A DNA stretch of 64,000 nt from positions 1-64,000 of the forward strand of contig JAPDRN010000038.1 of assembly GCA_030247855.1 (NCBI GenBank), given 5' to 3'. The notes under the pieces are model-generated. The model was not told the origin of the DNA. It saw only the letters and a list, made by a program, of their open reading frames with translations, and searched no databases. Of the stretch, positions 32,392-43,807 are shown piece after piece (positions within the stretch are counted from its first letter, which is position 1; each line of letters opens with the position of its first letter). Source of the stretch: Knufia peltigerae. Taxonomy: Eukaryota; Ascomycota; Eurotiomycetes; Chaetothyriales; Trichomeriaceae. The position numbers were made by a program, and so were the translations under genes.

Positions 32392-34296
32392 ATGGTGCTC
32401 AAACAATTTATGATCATGGCGAGATCTCCGCACACGCCCTTTTTCGCTCTAATTTTCCTACTACTCTGCGAGTATGCCACTGCCAAAACCGTCACCTACG
32501 ACTTTAACGTCTCCTGGGTGAATGTGAATCCCGACGGTCTAGCAGAACGCAGAGTCATTGGCATCAATGGACAATGGCCTCTACCTGTTATCGAGGTGGA
32601 TAAAGGTGACCGACTGGTCGTTAACATGTACAATGGGCTAGGCGATAAAAATACGAGTCTACACTTCCATGGAATGTTTCAGACGAATTCCAGCTATATG
32701 GACGGCCCTTCAATGATTACGCAGTGCCCAATCCCACCAGGGTATAGTTTTACCTACGACTTCACCATCAATCAAAATGGTACATACTGGTACCATTGCC
32801 ACACCGACTTTTGTTATCCTGATGGCTACCGGCAAGCTTTGATCGTTCATGACAGAGATGCGTATTTTAGTTCTCAATATCAAGAGGAGTTTATCATTAC
32901 CCTAACCGATTGGTATCACGACCTAGTCGAAGATATCCGATTTCTGTCTCTGTATAACCCAACTGGTGCAGAGCCAGTGCCGAACTCATTTCTATTCAAC
33001 GATACTCAGAATGTTAGTCTGTCAGTTAAGCCTAGCACGACATACCTAGTGCACTTTCTTAATGTTGGGGCCTTTGTGGGACAATATATCTATATTGAAG
33101 ACCATAATTTCACCATTGTTGAGATTGATGGCGTCTATACTGAGCCCACCGAGGCCGATCTATTATACATCTCTGCTGCTCAGAGATATACAGTTCTCCT
33201 CACCACAAAGAACTCAACCGACAAAAACTATCCTATTGTGACTGTCGTCGATTCACAGCTACTGGATTCCATACCTAACGATTTACAACTTAACTCGAGT
33301 AATTGGCTTGAATATAACGCTTCTGCAGACCATCCTCAGGCTATTATGAAGGTCGACACTTCTAAAGAGCTTACCCCTTATGACGACCTTACATTGATCC
33401 CGTACGACGGCATTAAGCTTCTCCCAGAACCAGACCACGAGATCACGTTAACTGTGGTTATGGGTCTTCTCAATAACGGTTTTGGCTATGCGTTCTTCGA
33501 TAACGTCTCATTCACATTTCCCAAAGTCCCGACTCTTTACACTGTCATGAGTGCGGGAAAGCTAGCTACCAATGAGATGATCTACGGCGAATACACCCAC
33601 CCCATAGTTCTCAAACGGAATGAAGTCGTCCAAATTGTCCTAAACAATAATGACAACGGTGCGCATCCGTTTCATCTCCACGGGCATAACTTCCAAGTCA
33701 TCCATCGCGACCCTCCTTATGGAGCGGATTTCTTCAAGTACAAGGGTCAAGATTACGTTCCGTACAACTCATCCGATCACGCCGCATTCCCACCTGTTCC
33801 CTCCCGCCGGGATGTATCTGTCGTACCCCCAAAAGGGCACTATGTGATACGCTTCGTTGCCGACAACCCCGGCGTCTGGATGTTTCACTGCCATATCGAC
33901 TGGCATTTGGAGCAGGGGCTAGCGTTGGTCATGATTGAAGCCCCCGAAGACATTCAGGAGACCCACAAGATCCCACAGCAGCAATATGACATCTGCCGGG
34001 CTGCCGGAGTGCCAGTTGAAGGCAATGCCGCCGCAAACACCAAGGATTTCCTAGACTTGTCCGGTCAGAACAGGCAGAAGCCCAGCCTTCCCTCTGGCTT
34101 TACGGCCAGAGGTATCGTGGCACTAGTATTCTCTTGTATCAGCGCAGTTTTGGGTATGGCATTCATCACCATGTATGGCCTGTCCGAGCCAAAACTCATT
34201 CAAAAGGACGCGCCGAATGGCGACGAACGTTCGACCATCCCGGGGTCAAGTGCCAGGGATATCGTTGAGCCCAAAGTCGACCGTGCTCAGAGCTAG
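32392..34296 (+). CDS. fet3: Ferroxidase multicopper oxidase, Fet3 type
   Basis: Oxidises Fe(II) to Fe(III) outside the cell and hands it to the permease. 634 aa, intronless, ATG at 32392, with a signal peptide (hydrophobic core FFALIFLLLCEYATA). Copper-ligand motifs in order: HFHG (about residue 92), WYHCHTD (about 133), HPFHLHGHNF (about 423) and HCHIDWHLEQGL (about 501). A single C-terminal helix (IVALVFSCISAVLGMAFI) and a short cytosolic tail make it a type I membrane protein, as in Fet3 and unlike laccases. The second motif is unusual (WYHCHTDFCYPDGYRQA rather than the common WYHSHT...DG...G), though both His ligands remain. It is divergent from FTR1. Confidence 0.92.
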   Translation: MVLKQFMIMARSPHTPFFALIFLLLCEYATAKTVTYDFNVSWVNVNPDGLAERRVIGINGQWPLPVIEVDKGDRLVVNMYNGLGDKNTSLHFHGMFQTNSSYMDGPSMITQCPIPPGYSFTYDFTINQNGTYWYHCHTDFCYPDGYRQALIVHDRDAYFSSQYQEEFIITLTDWYHDLVEDIRFLSLYNPTGAEPVPNSFLFNDTQNVSLSVKPSTTYLVHFLNVGAFVGQYIYIEDHNFTIVEIDGVYTEPTEADLLYISAAQRYTVLLTTKNSTDKNYPIVTVVDSQLLDSIPNDLQLNSSNWLEYNASADHPQAIMKVDTSKELTPYDDLTLIPYDGIKLLPEPDHEITLTVVMGLLNNGFGYAFFDNVSFTFPKVPTLYTVMSAGKLATNEMIYGEYTHPIVLKRNEVVQIVLNNNDNGAHPFHLHGHNFQVIHRDPPYGADFFKYKGQDYVPYNSSDHAAFPPVPSRRDVSVVPPKGHYVIRFVADNPGVWMFHCHIDWHLEQGLALVMIEAPEDIQETHKIPQQQYDICRAAGVPVEGNAAANTKDFLDLSGQNRQKPSLPSGFTARGIVALVFSCISAVLGMAFITMYGLSEPKLIQKDAPNGDERSTIPGSSARDIVEPKVDRAQS

Positions 34297-35525
34297 AATT
34301 TCTTGCTGTGGATAATGAGTTGTGATGTTAAGATATCAGACAGGTCCGCAGCAGCTTCAAAGTCTAACGGATACGTTCCTACAAACATCACACCTAGTTC
34401 AGATCTAATTTTTGAAACGCGGAATTGAAATGTTCCTTCTAAACCTAGGCTATCTGAGGCCATTATCACGATCGACACGCCCAAAACATGCGTTTTCGTG
34501 GTAATGATGCTTAGATAGTCGCAGGTAAATAATGGCCCCGCATAATACATTAATGAGCATGCTACATACCTCGGAGCAGCATGTAACCAGCTACAGTCTG
34601 CAGATAGATGCAGAACTAATTATCTTAGATATCTTGGCTCGTAGTCCAGGCCTACCTCGAATCTACGCTGGCGCTCATCTGTAAGGTGCTGCAGCAGCCG
34701 TTCCGTAGGTGAGGTGCTTCACCAAATCTGAGACGCGGCGAAAGACATCCAGACCATTCAGAGAGACGTCACGGCCGCCAAGAGCTCTATGGGCCTAGGC
34801 ACCACACCATTCAACCCTGCAAACTTCAAGACGGCACGAACAATGTGGGCGCAATCCAAAGGCTCCACGCTGCCACCAACACAAGTGCCAGTACAACCGG
34901 GATCACATACCACAAAGAAACCAGCCATAGTAACCGCGTACAGAGACTGACTCGTGACAGCCAAGACAGTCAAGCTCAAAGAGAGCCTCGTGAGAGGGAG
35001 TACAGGTCTTTGCAAGTCCCATATCTCTATGATTCGTTGACGGACTGAAAGCTGTTGCGAAGCACAAATACATACAAAAATGTTGATAGCCGGTCTAAAA
35101 TTTCTTTCAAATTCCTGTATCTGCTCAATATTGTCATCATTGAAATCTCAATCGTGGCCTACAGAGAGTTGAGATCGTAGCTCTTAAGAGCACATATCCT
35201 GACTGGGGATACGATGCGCACGGGACAAGGACATCGGTCGAGTCGTCGAGTTAACTAATCGACCATGCAAGTAACTTTTTAAACACCTTCACGATCAACA
35301 AAGCCCTTTTGTGATGTCTCCGATCATTCTGTTATCTTTTACAACACGTATCTCCCAGCGATACAAACTCAAAGAGCTCTTCATGGATGACGTCGCATGA
35401 ATCTGCTAGCGGGGACCTCGTTATCTGGCTGTCACATATGCATATAGTCCAGTCTATAGCACTATCACGCAGTATCCCTGCTGTAGTCACTTGCTCCGTG
35501 CTGCTCTATACGCTGTCTCGTAGGT
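34297..35525. other. Intergenic between FET3 and the MFS carrier
   Basis: Only short unrecognised frames on both strands near 34758-35048, which are complementary to each other. No gene supported. Confidence 0.45.
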
Positions 35526-37163
35526 CTATAAACGATACCGGAACCCAAAAGTCTTTAAATCGGTGACGTCGTCGTAGTCCTCTGGACGCAGTTGAATACC
35601 GGTTGTGCGCGTGGCCAGATGCTTGTCGTCTGGGAGATCGGCCAACTTGTCGCCAACCACCACTCCATTGGCGCCAGCACTGCCCTTAACACCTTCGGTC
35701 CTCTCCCGACGGTGGTTCATATATTGCAGATAGGCTCTAAGCACCACTGCCAGCCCAACGACGAGAGAGTAGCAGACCAGGATGGCTTTGAATGCAGTGC
35801 CATATTGCGGGGCTTCCGAGGTCCGGAAGAACTGCGGCCCAGCGATGTTCCCAGCACAGTATGCGATGAACAACATGGCTGTCATAGTCATCTTTTTGGT
35901 GACGCCCTTGTAGTTGGCTCCTACAAGTGACAAGAGGAGGGGAATGCCAGCGGGCCCGGTGGAAAGGAGGAAATATCCAAAAAGCTGCACGCCCGAAGAT
36001 GTCCTGGGGCGGACGTAGATCAGCGAGCTACCGATCACTGCTGGTAGAACGACGCAGACGATAAGGATACAATTCATTTTTCGATACCGGCCAGCTAACC
36101 AACCCGTTGCGGAGATGGTACCAGCCGAAATGACCGACGCGGGAATGACTAACAGTGTCGACTGTAAAGAAGTGAAGCCGAAAGACTTGATGACCAGGTT
36201 GCCAAAATTCTGAGTGCCTCCGTTAGGGATCTGCGTCAAAAGTGACATGGCGAAGATGAGCCAAGATTTGGGATCCAAGACACACTCGACGACCTGATCA
36301 AGCTTCCACTTCGTGTTGGCAGTCCGGCCTGTGCCGGCGATGATAACCCGATCGGCAGCGTGTTTTCGCTCCTCCGTGCTGAGGATCTTGGCCTTTTCAA
36401 TACTATCAGGGAGCAACAATAGCAAAGCGAATGCCCAGAGGAAAGTCAGGATACCCAAAATGATGAACATCCACATCCAGGAAGACAAGGGGTCTTCAAT
36501 ATGGCCCACACCGTAAGCGATGAAGCTTGCCAGCACTCCGCCGACCGAGTTCCCAGCAAACCAAATTCCCGTTCGGATAGGTATCTCGTCTCCTAGAGCT
36601 GCTTAGGCAGTGCAGATACCAACAATAAGCTTGACTTACTGGTGTACCAGGTAGAAGTTATAAACATAAAGGCCGGGGTGATAGTGGCCTCGGCGACGCC
36701 TAGGAAGAAGCGGACCGTGATCAGGCCGCCGTAGTTGGTACACGCCGCCGTAAGAGCAACCACAATGCCCCAGAAAGCGGTGTTTGCCGCCATGTACTTT
36801 GCGACCGGTAATTGAGTGATGAGCAGAGTCGTGGGGTATTCCCAAAAGAAGTACCCAAAATAGAAAACCGAACTGACCCAGGAATACTCCTGTCCGACGA
36901 GGTGCTGCGCGGGCGTTAGCGTATTCAAGGCACCCGGTGATGGTATGACTGACGGTATCTTCTCGCAGGCCAAATACCGAAGCACTCGATAGAATGGTTT
37001 TGTCCATGAAATTGAGATTATATGTCACGAACATTAGGGGCATTAGCCGCCAATCAATCTTCCGGAGAACACGCTTGGCCAAGGACTTGCCGCTAGCATC
37101 GTGTTCGAGTACCTCGAGGGCAGGACTTGCTTGAGCACCAACGTCGGTCTCGGAAAGTTCCAT
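35526..37163 (-). CDS. MFS organic-anion transporter, DAL5/TNA1 (anion:cation symporter) family
   Basis: Twelve-helix proton-coupled importer of the family that includes allantoate (Dal5) and nicotinate (Tna1) permeases. Exons on the minus strand: 37163-36954, 36904-36640 and 36598-35526, joined length 1548 nt (515 aa). Introns are 49 nt (GTCAGT donor) and 41 nt (GTAAGT donor). The start ATG at 37163 (MELSETDVGAQ) is typical in length; the frame extends upstream to a GTG with two further ATGs. Visible family features are the pre-helix DWRLMPLM, MDKTILS, VGQEYSWVSSVFYFGYF and RFFLGVAEA segments, and IPIRTGIWFAGNSVGG after the central loop. The substrate is unknown. Its divergence from the adenosine-deaminase-like gene and closeness to kynureninase favour a carboxylate or N-heterocycle. 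Confidence 0.88.
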
Positions 37164-38040
37164 GCTGTTCAAGTGCAGTGCTGAATGGTGTGCCAGATAG
37201 AAAGGTACCCAAGGGATGTTATTAAAAGTCATCCTTAGGGCGCCCATTTCCGTCAAATGCGACGTAGCAATCGCGGGGGGTGTGATCGGCACGAAGGCTT
37301 GTGCGAGCTTATCAGCAGCTCCAGCCCGGTTTGCTATTCTCCGATGCCTTGCAAATGGATTTGCACCGTCAGTATCGTACTCAAACCTTGCTCGCCTGTA
37401 ACATGACCGGAGATCAGCGATAAGCTGTTAATAGGATATTCTACATGCCCCAACCGCAGATAGACTGTAACGGCATTACACAATCGCCCTACAAGCTCTT
37501 GGTTTGTCGGCGGTCTCGATAATTGATATCATCTCGTAAATTCGTCGATATTCTGCGTAAAGCGAGACTTTGCCGTAGTCAGATAAGACGGAGAGCCATA
37601 ACGCAAAATCCCTAGAGTTGTTAGCAGACAGGTAAATAGCTCGTTGCGCTTGACTATCGACCTTCCCCAGTGTATGTTTACGGGCCTACAAGAGACTATC
37701 AATCAGTGGAGCTTCAAGTTTGCAAGTAAGAGCCATCTATAATTCTTGTTAAAAGTTTTGGGCATGGCTAATCTATTTGCTATGTTCGGCATGGTGAAAT
37801 TTTCCAGTTGAGCATGAAGGCTGGGCTCCTGGAGATGTCCGTTGGTAGAGCTTGGAGAGGGGTCCTATTGAACTATGCGCTCCACAAGCTACGTCCACTC
37901 ATACCTTGTCCTCTTCGGCGGTGGCCGACATGAGGCGATAACGGAGAGAGACTGGGGCTTGAACCAAAAGCACACCCTTCCTAGGCTAAACTTCAAAAAC
38001 ACCTCTTTGGTGCACAAAGTTGGCGACGGACGAGCGCACC
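37164..38040. promoter_or_regulatory. Divergent intergenic region (MFS and deaminase-like genes)
   Basis: 877 nt between the two start codons, long enough for a shared promoter. No recognisable operator or RNA gene was seen, apart from an extended minus-strand frame continuing upstream of the MFS ATG. Confidence 0.35.
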
Positions 38041-39180
38041 ATGAACGGACTAGAGATTTCGCACTTTGTGAAGGCGCTCCCAAAGGTCGAACTTCACATC
38101 CATATCGAGGGCACATTAACGCCAGCACTCCGCTGGAAGCTGGCCCAACGTAACAACGTCTTACTCCCGTACGCCACATACGAGGAGCTCGTGGATTCCT
38201 ACCAAGTTACCTATAACCACCGGAAAGAGGTGAATGGTGACGATGGCAGGCCCACGTTTCTTGAGGCCTATTTCGCTGGGTGCCAGGTTCTGCAGACCGA
38301 AGAGGACTTCTACGAGCTCGCGATGGCGTACCTGCGGCGATGCAGGGAGATGCATGTACGTTATGTAGAACCCTTCTTCGATATCCAGGCACACACAGAG
38401 CGCGGCATCCCCGCCGAGGTTGTCCTGGACGGATACCTACGAGCAAAGCACGACGGCGTCCATGATTTTGAGGTAGAGAGCAACTGGATCTTTTGCTTTT
38501 TACGAGACCGGCCAGTTCACGAAGGTCTTGCTGCATACGAGGCCGCGCGGCCGTGGGCTTGCTGCCCTGGAGGCAAGGGCCTGTTCCATGCCGTAGGGCT
38601 GGCAGCTAACGAGTTTGAGAGGCCCCCGATCCTGTTCGAGCAAGCCTTCGCCAGAGCTCGGGAAGACTGCCTGCACGTCACCATGCACTGCGATGTTGAC
38701 CAAAAGGATGCAGTGGACCATGTCCATGAGGCTGTCTTCCAGGTATGCGGTGGTCAGGGCGCCGAGCGGATTGACCATGGCCTGAACGCAGTCGAACGCC
38801 CCGAACTCATGCAGGGCTTGAGAGACCGCGGCATCGGTCTGACGTTGTGTCCACATGCCTACCACCGACGGCAAGAGACCGCAGTCCTGTTTCGCAAGAT
38901 ACAAATATTACTCGACGCCGGAGTTACAGTCTGTATTAATAGCGACGACCCCGCGTACATGCGTGAGTACAACCCCTTCCAGCTCCGTCATCGACATACT
39001 TACAAACATCGCTCAGACGACGTCTGGATCGACGGCAATATGCAGAAGGTTCAAACCTATTGCGGGCTGTCTAAAGCCTCCATGGTACAGCTCTCACGCA
39101 ACGCTGTGGAGATGAGCTGGGCAGCTCCCCAGGTCAAGCGGCGAATACTGGCGGAATTGGACGAAGTTGATACCCGCTAA
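38041..39180 (+). CDS. Adenosine/adenine deaminase-like amidohydrolase
   Basis: Zinc amidohydrolase of the adenosine deaminase family, 379 aa, intronless. The ATG at 38041 sits in a good CACC context; the frame extends upstream only to a TTG. The metal motif HIHIEGTL lies at about residue 18, a GLAANEFERPP segment (the usual GxDLAGxE region) near 190, HCDVDQ at the position of the canonical HAGE, a later HGLNA, and SDDPA near 305, which supplies the metal-binding Asp. The zinc ligands are therefore kept, but the general-acid Glu of HAGE is not visible. Related proteins with HCDVD-type motifs may form a subfamily with another substrate. It is divergent from the MFS carrier, suggesting import and hydrolysis of the same compound (inference). 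Confidence 0.85.
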   Translation: MNGLEISHFVKALPKVELHIHIEGTLTPALRWKLAQRNNVLLPYATYEELVDSYQVTYNHRKEVNGDDGRPTFLEAYFAGCQVLQTEEDFYELAMAYLRRCREMHVRYVEPFFDIQAHTERGIPAEVVLDGYLRAKHDGVHDFEVESNWIFCFLRDRPVHEGLAAYEAARPWACCPGGKGLFHAVGLAANEFERPPILFEQAFARAREDCLHVTMHCDVDQKDAVDHVHEAVFQVCGGQGAERIDHGLNAVERPELMQGLRDRGIGLTLCPHAYHRRQETAVLFRKIQILLDAGVTVCINSDDPAYMREYNPFQLRHRHTYKHRSDDVWIDGNMQKVQTYCGLSKASMVQLSRNAVEMSWAAPQVKRRILAELDEVDTR

Positions 39181-39729
39181 GAATCAACCACCCAACAACA
39201 TTTGGACACGACGAGGAATAAACATGGAAGAGCCACGAGCTATAAGTAGCCTAACGTCCGCTCGCAGTCATAAAAACTTAACTTAGTCCCTCACAAGTAC
39301 ACCCTAAAGAGTATATGAAGCATGTGAAGGAGAGCAATTATAGTGGAGACAATGCAGACCCCCTCAACGAGTAAAGAGGTTTCCCATCGTCATCTTCTTA
39401 CGCATACTATATATACCGTAATATCATACTTTCAAGGCCACGGATGCTCGAAGAAGCTCAATGTAGCCGGGACGGCGTACCAAGGCCCTGGCATTCATAT
39501 GGAGTGTATGCATAACGCAGGTGAGATAGACTTGAAGCTCTGTCAGACTTCGAACCCTATTGACATTTCACATAGTATCAGACAAGAATGCAGGACTTAT
39601 TGTCATTTAGACAATCGTGCTCCAAGGATGGCAAAGATCCCGGGTTCTTGCACGATGCATGACTTTGTGTATTTTCCTGGCCCTGAATTCCTCCCCTTAC
39701 CATGGGCTCTCCGGGCCTTTGTTTCTTCA
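39181..39729. other. Intergenic between deaminase-like gene and kynureninase 3' end
   Basis: The two genes converge here. A plus-strand frame running into 39900 begins at a GTG and is antisense to the last kynureninase exon. No gene supported. Confidence 0.5.
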
Positions 39730-41432
39730 TCATTTCCTCTCCACAGCTTTTTTCAAGACCTGCGCAAACACCCATACATCGTGAAACGAGTTATACAACG
39801 GCACAGGTGCAACTCTGATAACATCGGGCTTTCTTTGATCGACAACAACTCCCGCATCGTGCAACGCGGCTCCTACATATTCCAGCAAGCCCGGTTTTAA
39901 CAACAAGCTCAGCTGAGCTCCGCGCTGAGCGGGGTCAAGCGGTGTGATTATCCGGAAGGGTGGCTCTGCGTCACCATTTAACAAAAGATACTGAAGGTAT
40001 GCCGTCAATTTCAACGACTTCTCCCGTAGCTCCTCGATCGAAGTCTGGTCAAAGACCGACAGTGATGCGCACACCGAGGTCAAGTCGATGGCCGAAGGAT
40101 TCGATATTTGGAAACCTCCTGCTCCCGGGATTGGTTGGAAATCTGGAGGTTTTATAAGTTACCGCCTTTTCGACCTCCTCAAGGCAGAGCACTTACTATT
40201 GTCCATGTCAAATCGTGACGACTTATCGCCGCTATACCACCCCGTAAGTCGAGGTCGAAAGACCGGACGATCCTGACCCTGGGGATACTCGACCTTGCCA
40301 TGCTTCTCGTGCACGAATAAGCCGGCAATGGATCCGGGCCCAGCATTCATGTACTTGTACGTACACCAGGCCGCAAAGTCGACGCCCCATTCGTGCAGCT
40401 TCATTGGCACATTGCCAGCAGCATGAGCCAGGTCCCACCCAATCATCAGACCCTTGGCGTGGGCATGGCCTGTGATTGTGGGGATGTCCAAGAACTGACC
40501 GCTGTAGTACTGAACGCCCGGAAGCAGCACCAGCGCAATCTCATCGGCGTACTTATCTATCGTCGACAATATTTTTCGGGAGGAAATGATGTGATCCTCG
40601 TCCGGTTCGACGAGAATCATGGACTCTTTAGGGTCATAGCCGTGCCATAAAATCTGTGATTCAATCGCGTACTATTTATCATGGGAGTGTCAGCTGACAA
40701 CGAACAACAAAAAAGATGTGAATGATCGACCACTTCACTCCAATAGCCAAGCTCCCTCACTACAGGACGTCGACTCACGTGATCACTAGGGAATGCTTTC
40801 CACTCCAGAAGAATCTTGTTGCGCTTCGTCGTTGGCCGGTAGAAGGACGCCATCAGCAAGTGTATGTTAACAGTGAGGGTGTTGGCAATCGCCACCTCGC
40901 TGGGCAGCGCACCCACCAGCCGAGACGTCCGTTCCGCAGCAAAATCCGCCAGTGACTGCCACGGCTTGAGAGGTGATTCTTCGAGCTGAGTGAAATGTCC
41001 TCCCACGGCGATAGACGCCCAAGTATCGAGCTGTGCCTGAATGTACCCGGCTACAGCCTTGGGCTGAAGGCCAAGTGAGTTGCCGCAGAAGTAGATTCCA
41101 TCTTCATCATGTTCGACTGTGCAGGAGATGTATGTGTCAGCAAATTCAAAAGCTTTCTGTCTAGTGCTCCTTTCAGTCGAATCTCACTCCTCGCTTTCCC
41201 TGCAATTAAAGTACACAGTGGACTTACCAGACTTGCCAAGAGATTTTCTCTTTAAAGCCGCCTTGGAAGGAATGATGAATTTTCCGCGAAACTCGCGAAG
41301 AGGATCCTCCAAATCCAACGACCGGGCGTGTTCCTCACTGTCCGCATTGTCCGGGAATTTCTGTTTACCCACAACAGCCCAGTCAATTAGCGTCGTAGAA
41401 GCCTCTGTATTATCGAGAAGCCCCGGTGCCAT
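39730..41432 (-). CDS. Kynureninase (PLP-dependent)
   Basis: Splits kynurenine or 3-hydroxykynurenine into (3-hydroxy)anthranilate and alanine. Minus-strand exons 41432-41228, 41116-40779, 40671-40197 and 40142-39730 join to 1431 nt (476 aa, the usual fungal size). Introns of 111, 107 and 54 nt have GTAAGT/GTGAGT donors. Recognisable blocks after splicing: IYFCGNSLGLQPK, the GHFTQLEESPLKPW segment, TLTVNIHLLMASFYRPT, the WDLAHAAGNVP motif, the PLP-lysine region WCTYKYMNAGPGS, and IPGAGGFQISNPSA, which spans the third intron. All are intact, so the enzyme is probably active. A subtelomeric copy next to a hydrolase and a P450 suggests a pathway role beyond primary NAD synthesis; the housekeeping BNA5 copy would lie elsewhere (not testable here). 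Confidence 0.93.
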
Positions 41433-42704
41433 TGCTGCTCACACAGTCTGTTGATGTGTTTTCAAGTATACTGGGATCCACCGTATGTTTTTTGCTCGGT
41501 ACAAGAGGTTGCCACAGATGGTAAATCGTCAGGTGATGTTTGCCCACAAATGCAGAATGTCGTTCAGGATTTTTCGGAAATCCTGGTGGCGTTCACTTTA
41601 TTTATGCTCCGTTGTCACTCCGGCGGAAGCAGAGATGTTCCGAACTCTGGAGTTGAAAAGGCGGAGATTGATGACCAACTTTGCCTCCGCCTCCGCCTCC
41701 GTCTCCGCCTCAGTGTCTTCCAATCTCCATTGGAAGCTCTGCGGTTTGACCCGAAGCAAGCTGATGACATTGACGATCTGCTGAGACTTCAGCCGATAGT
41801 GGTCTCAATTAAGGTCATTCGATTTGGCAAATGATCCTGAATATTTAGCAGCGGCCATGCGGCAATTTCGGCCTTATGAGTCTGAAGAGCGAATCTGCCT
41901 ATGCTCCGACAGTTTCTGGACAGGCTTAGAAACACATTGGCAGTACCTCCCATTACCAACCTGCAAATATGTTACCGGAGATGGCTTTGCAAGCGTGCAT
42001 CTAGTGCACCCACGCTAGGCCCCCTGAAAGTGGCAGGTCATGCGGCGATGTGTAGAAAGGCCCCAATGACGATGGTCGCAACTGAATTTCGGCGCATACG
42101 CCCGCGAGAATGCTCCTATGCATGTAGATGTAATCAGGTCAACTTTAGCCAGCCTACGTTCGGAATTGTCGCTTGTCCGGATTACAAATGACATCTTCAA
42201 AGCGTGTGAATACGTAGATCTGTTGGTCACCAATGAAGGGAAAGTCTAGCGAAAGTGATGGTTGTCCGTTATCTTACCCAGTGTCGCTTCACCTTCCATA
42301 CTCATTCCATGTCAGCATTAACCCTCAAGACTATGGGAGACATATCTGGGCTAGCCAGTGCCCAGTGGGACCGGATCGATGGCCGATTTCGAAGATATCG
42401 CAGGCCCAGCAGTTCAGCTTGGTAGCAAGAGAGCAGGTAGGTATATTACTGGCGGTGATGTTTTAGTGGTCTAAGAGCGGTTCGTAGAATGGGATTTCAG
42501 CATCGGCCCAGCGTGTTTGATTATCTGATTCGTCCCGACGATAGACAGCCTAGATCACGGCGTCTGCATATGCTTGCAGAAAGACGGTTCACCGGAACCA
42601 ATTAAACAAATTTGCTGTTCAGATCGCATCCCGATTCCCCTTACTGAATTCTTGAAGATGTCAGGGCAATTTTCCTCTTGCTTCGGGAAATTCGAATCTT
42701 TGCT
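41433..42704. other. Intergenic region with GCCTCC microsatellite
   Basis: A run of CCGCCT/CCTCCG hexamers lies at about 41683-41712. Frames on both strands are short and unrecognised. The region may hold decayed sequence downstream of the P450 fragment. Confidence 0.45.
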
Positions 42705-43260
42705 TTAGACTTTCGAAGTTTGAGAACTTCTTTTTGCCGTAAGGACGAGATGGTCTTTCGTCTCCATACTTTTCTTGGTTGTCTCGCTCCTTAGACTTAC
42801 GAATAGCCGCTTTTCAATAACAGTCACGCGAAGCTTAAGATCTCTGAGGGCAATAGACTTGCCAAAACATGTTCGTGGCCCCTTTCCCGACCAGGATGTG
42901 GCCGCGCTAAGATCAACATCCGTGTAAAGCTCTTTACAAACGTCGACCTCCGGCAGGCAGCCAAAGTTCAGGGTGGAATTCATTTGGCAGTGAATAGACC
43001 TCCGAATTCCGTTGTATATTGTATGCCTGCAAGGATAGAATAGTATGAAAGCATCAGGCCACGTCCAAGGTTACAACCTCGATCAAAGAGATGCAGAAGG
43101 GGCAAATACTTACATTGGCGAGGGTCACTGTCTCGTCTATTCTGTCCCCATTTGCGGACCCTATCCTGGGAAGGCTCGCTCGTAGCCTTATCACCGCCTC
43201 CAATATTGGCAGGTGAGAGACTGTTTTGTAGAGAGATACCATTTTTTCGCCCCAAATAAC
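42705..43260 (-). pseudogene. C-terminal fragment of a cytochrome P450
   Basis: The minus strand encodes LPILEAVIRLRASLPR (the K-helix region, apparently lacking the residues that complete ExxR). An 87-nt GTAAGT...TGCAG intron follows (43113-43027), then AYNIQRNSEVYS and PNEFHPELWLPAG, a frameshift near 42940, and the heme-binding loop GKGPRTCFGKSIALRD with the cysteine ligand at about 42860-42880, ending at a stop at 42705. The N-terminal 300 or so residues are absent. Upstream minus-strand text (RLVLASMDGTVEIW near 43330-43375) looks like one WD40 repeat, so the junction may be chimeric. This is a broken gene. Confidence 0.68.
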
Positions 43261-43807
43261 GGTGCTAGGCTCATTATGCAGACGGTCTTGCCCTGGCAGG
43301 GCCACTGCTTTCTTCCCAGATCTCGACTGTGCCGTCCATGGACGCCAATACGAGCCGGGTCGAGTCACGAAGAGCGAGCAAGGCATCATTCCACCGAAGA
43401 TCTCACTTGGGGAGAGACTAAGGAGCATTGACCACACGATAGTACGGGTTCGCAAAAGTCGATGTGACTATCACGAAGGTATCATGGACCCTAAATAGGG
43501 CCGAAGTATCCTTGTCGTACATTGAAGCATCCTACCCGGTATCCGTCATACCTCTACCGTGATCCTAAAAATTTGAAGAAACAGATGCTCCTTTGTTGTC
43601 CGCAAATTGGGGAAGTAATGCCGAGGTGAAGCCAGTCGTTACCGAAGAGGGGTCGAAAAAGCGGAGATAATCTCATGGTTAGTTAAAGGCGCGCCAGGAA
43701 CAGCCCACTACTATATCGCTGTACTTCGCTAATCGATATCTATACTCTTCTCCAAGTCGCTCGCTCACAACATTTTCATCGTAGCGGCTGAAAAGTCAGC
43801 ATCCACG

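Noticed and set aside
39343..39900. 185-codon plus-strand frame
   Set aside because: Starts at GTG and is largely antisense to the final kynureninase exon.
41683..41712. GCCTCC hexamer run as a coding repeat
   Set aside because: No supportable gene spans it; it is a simple microsatellite.
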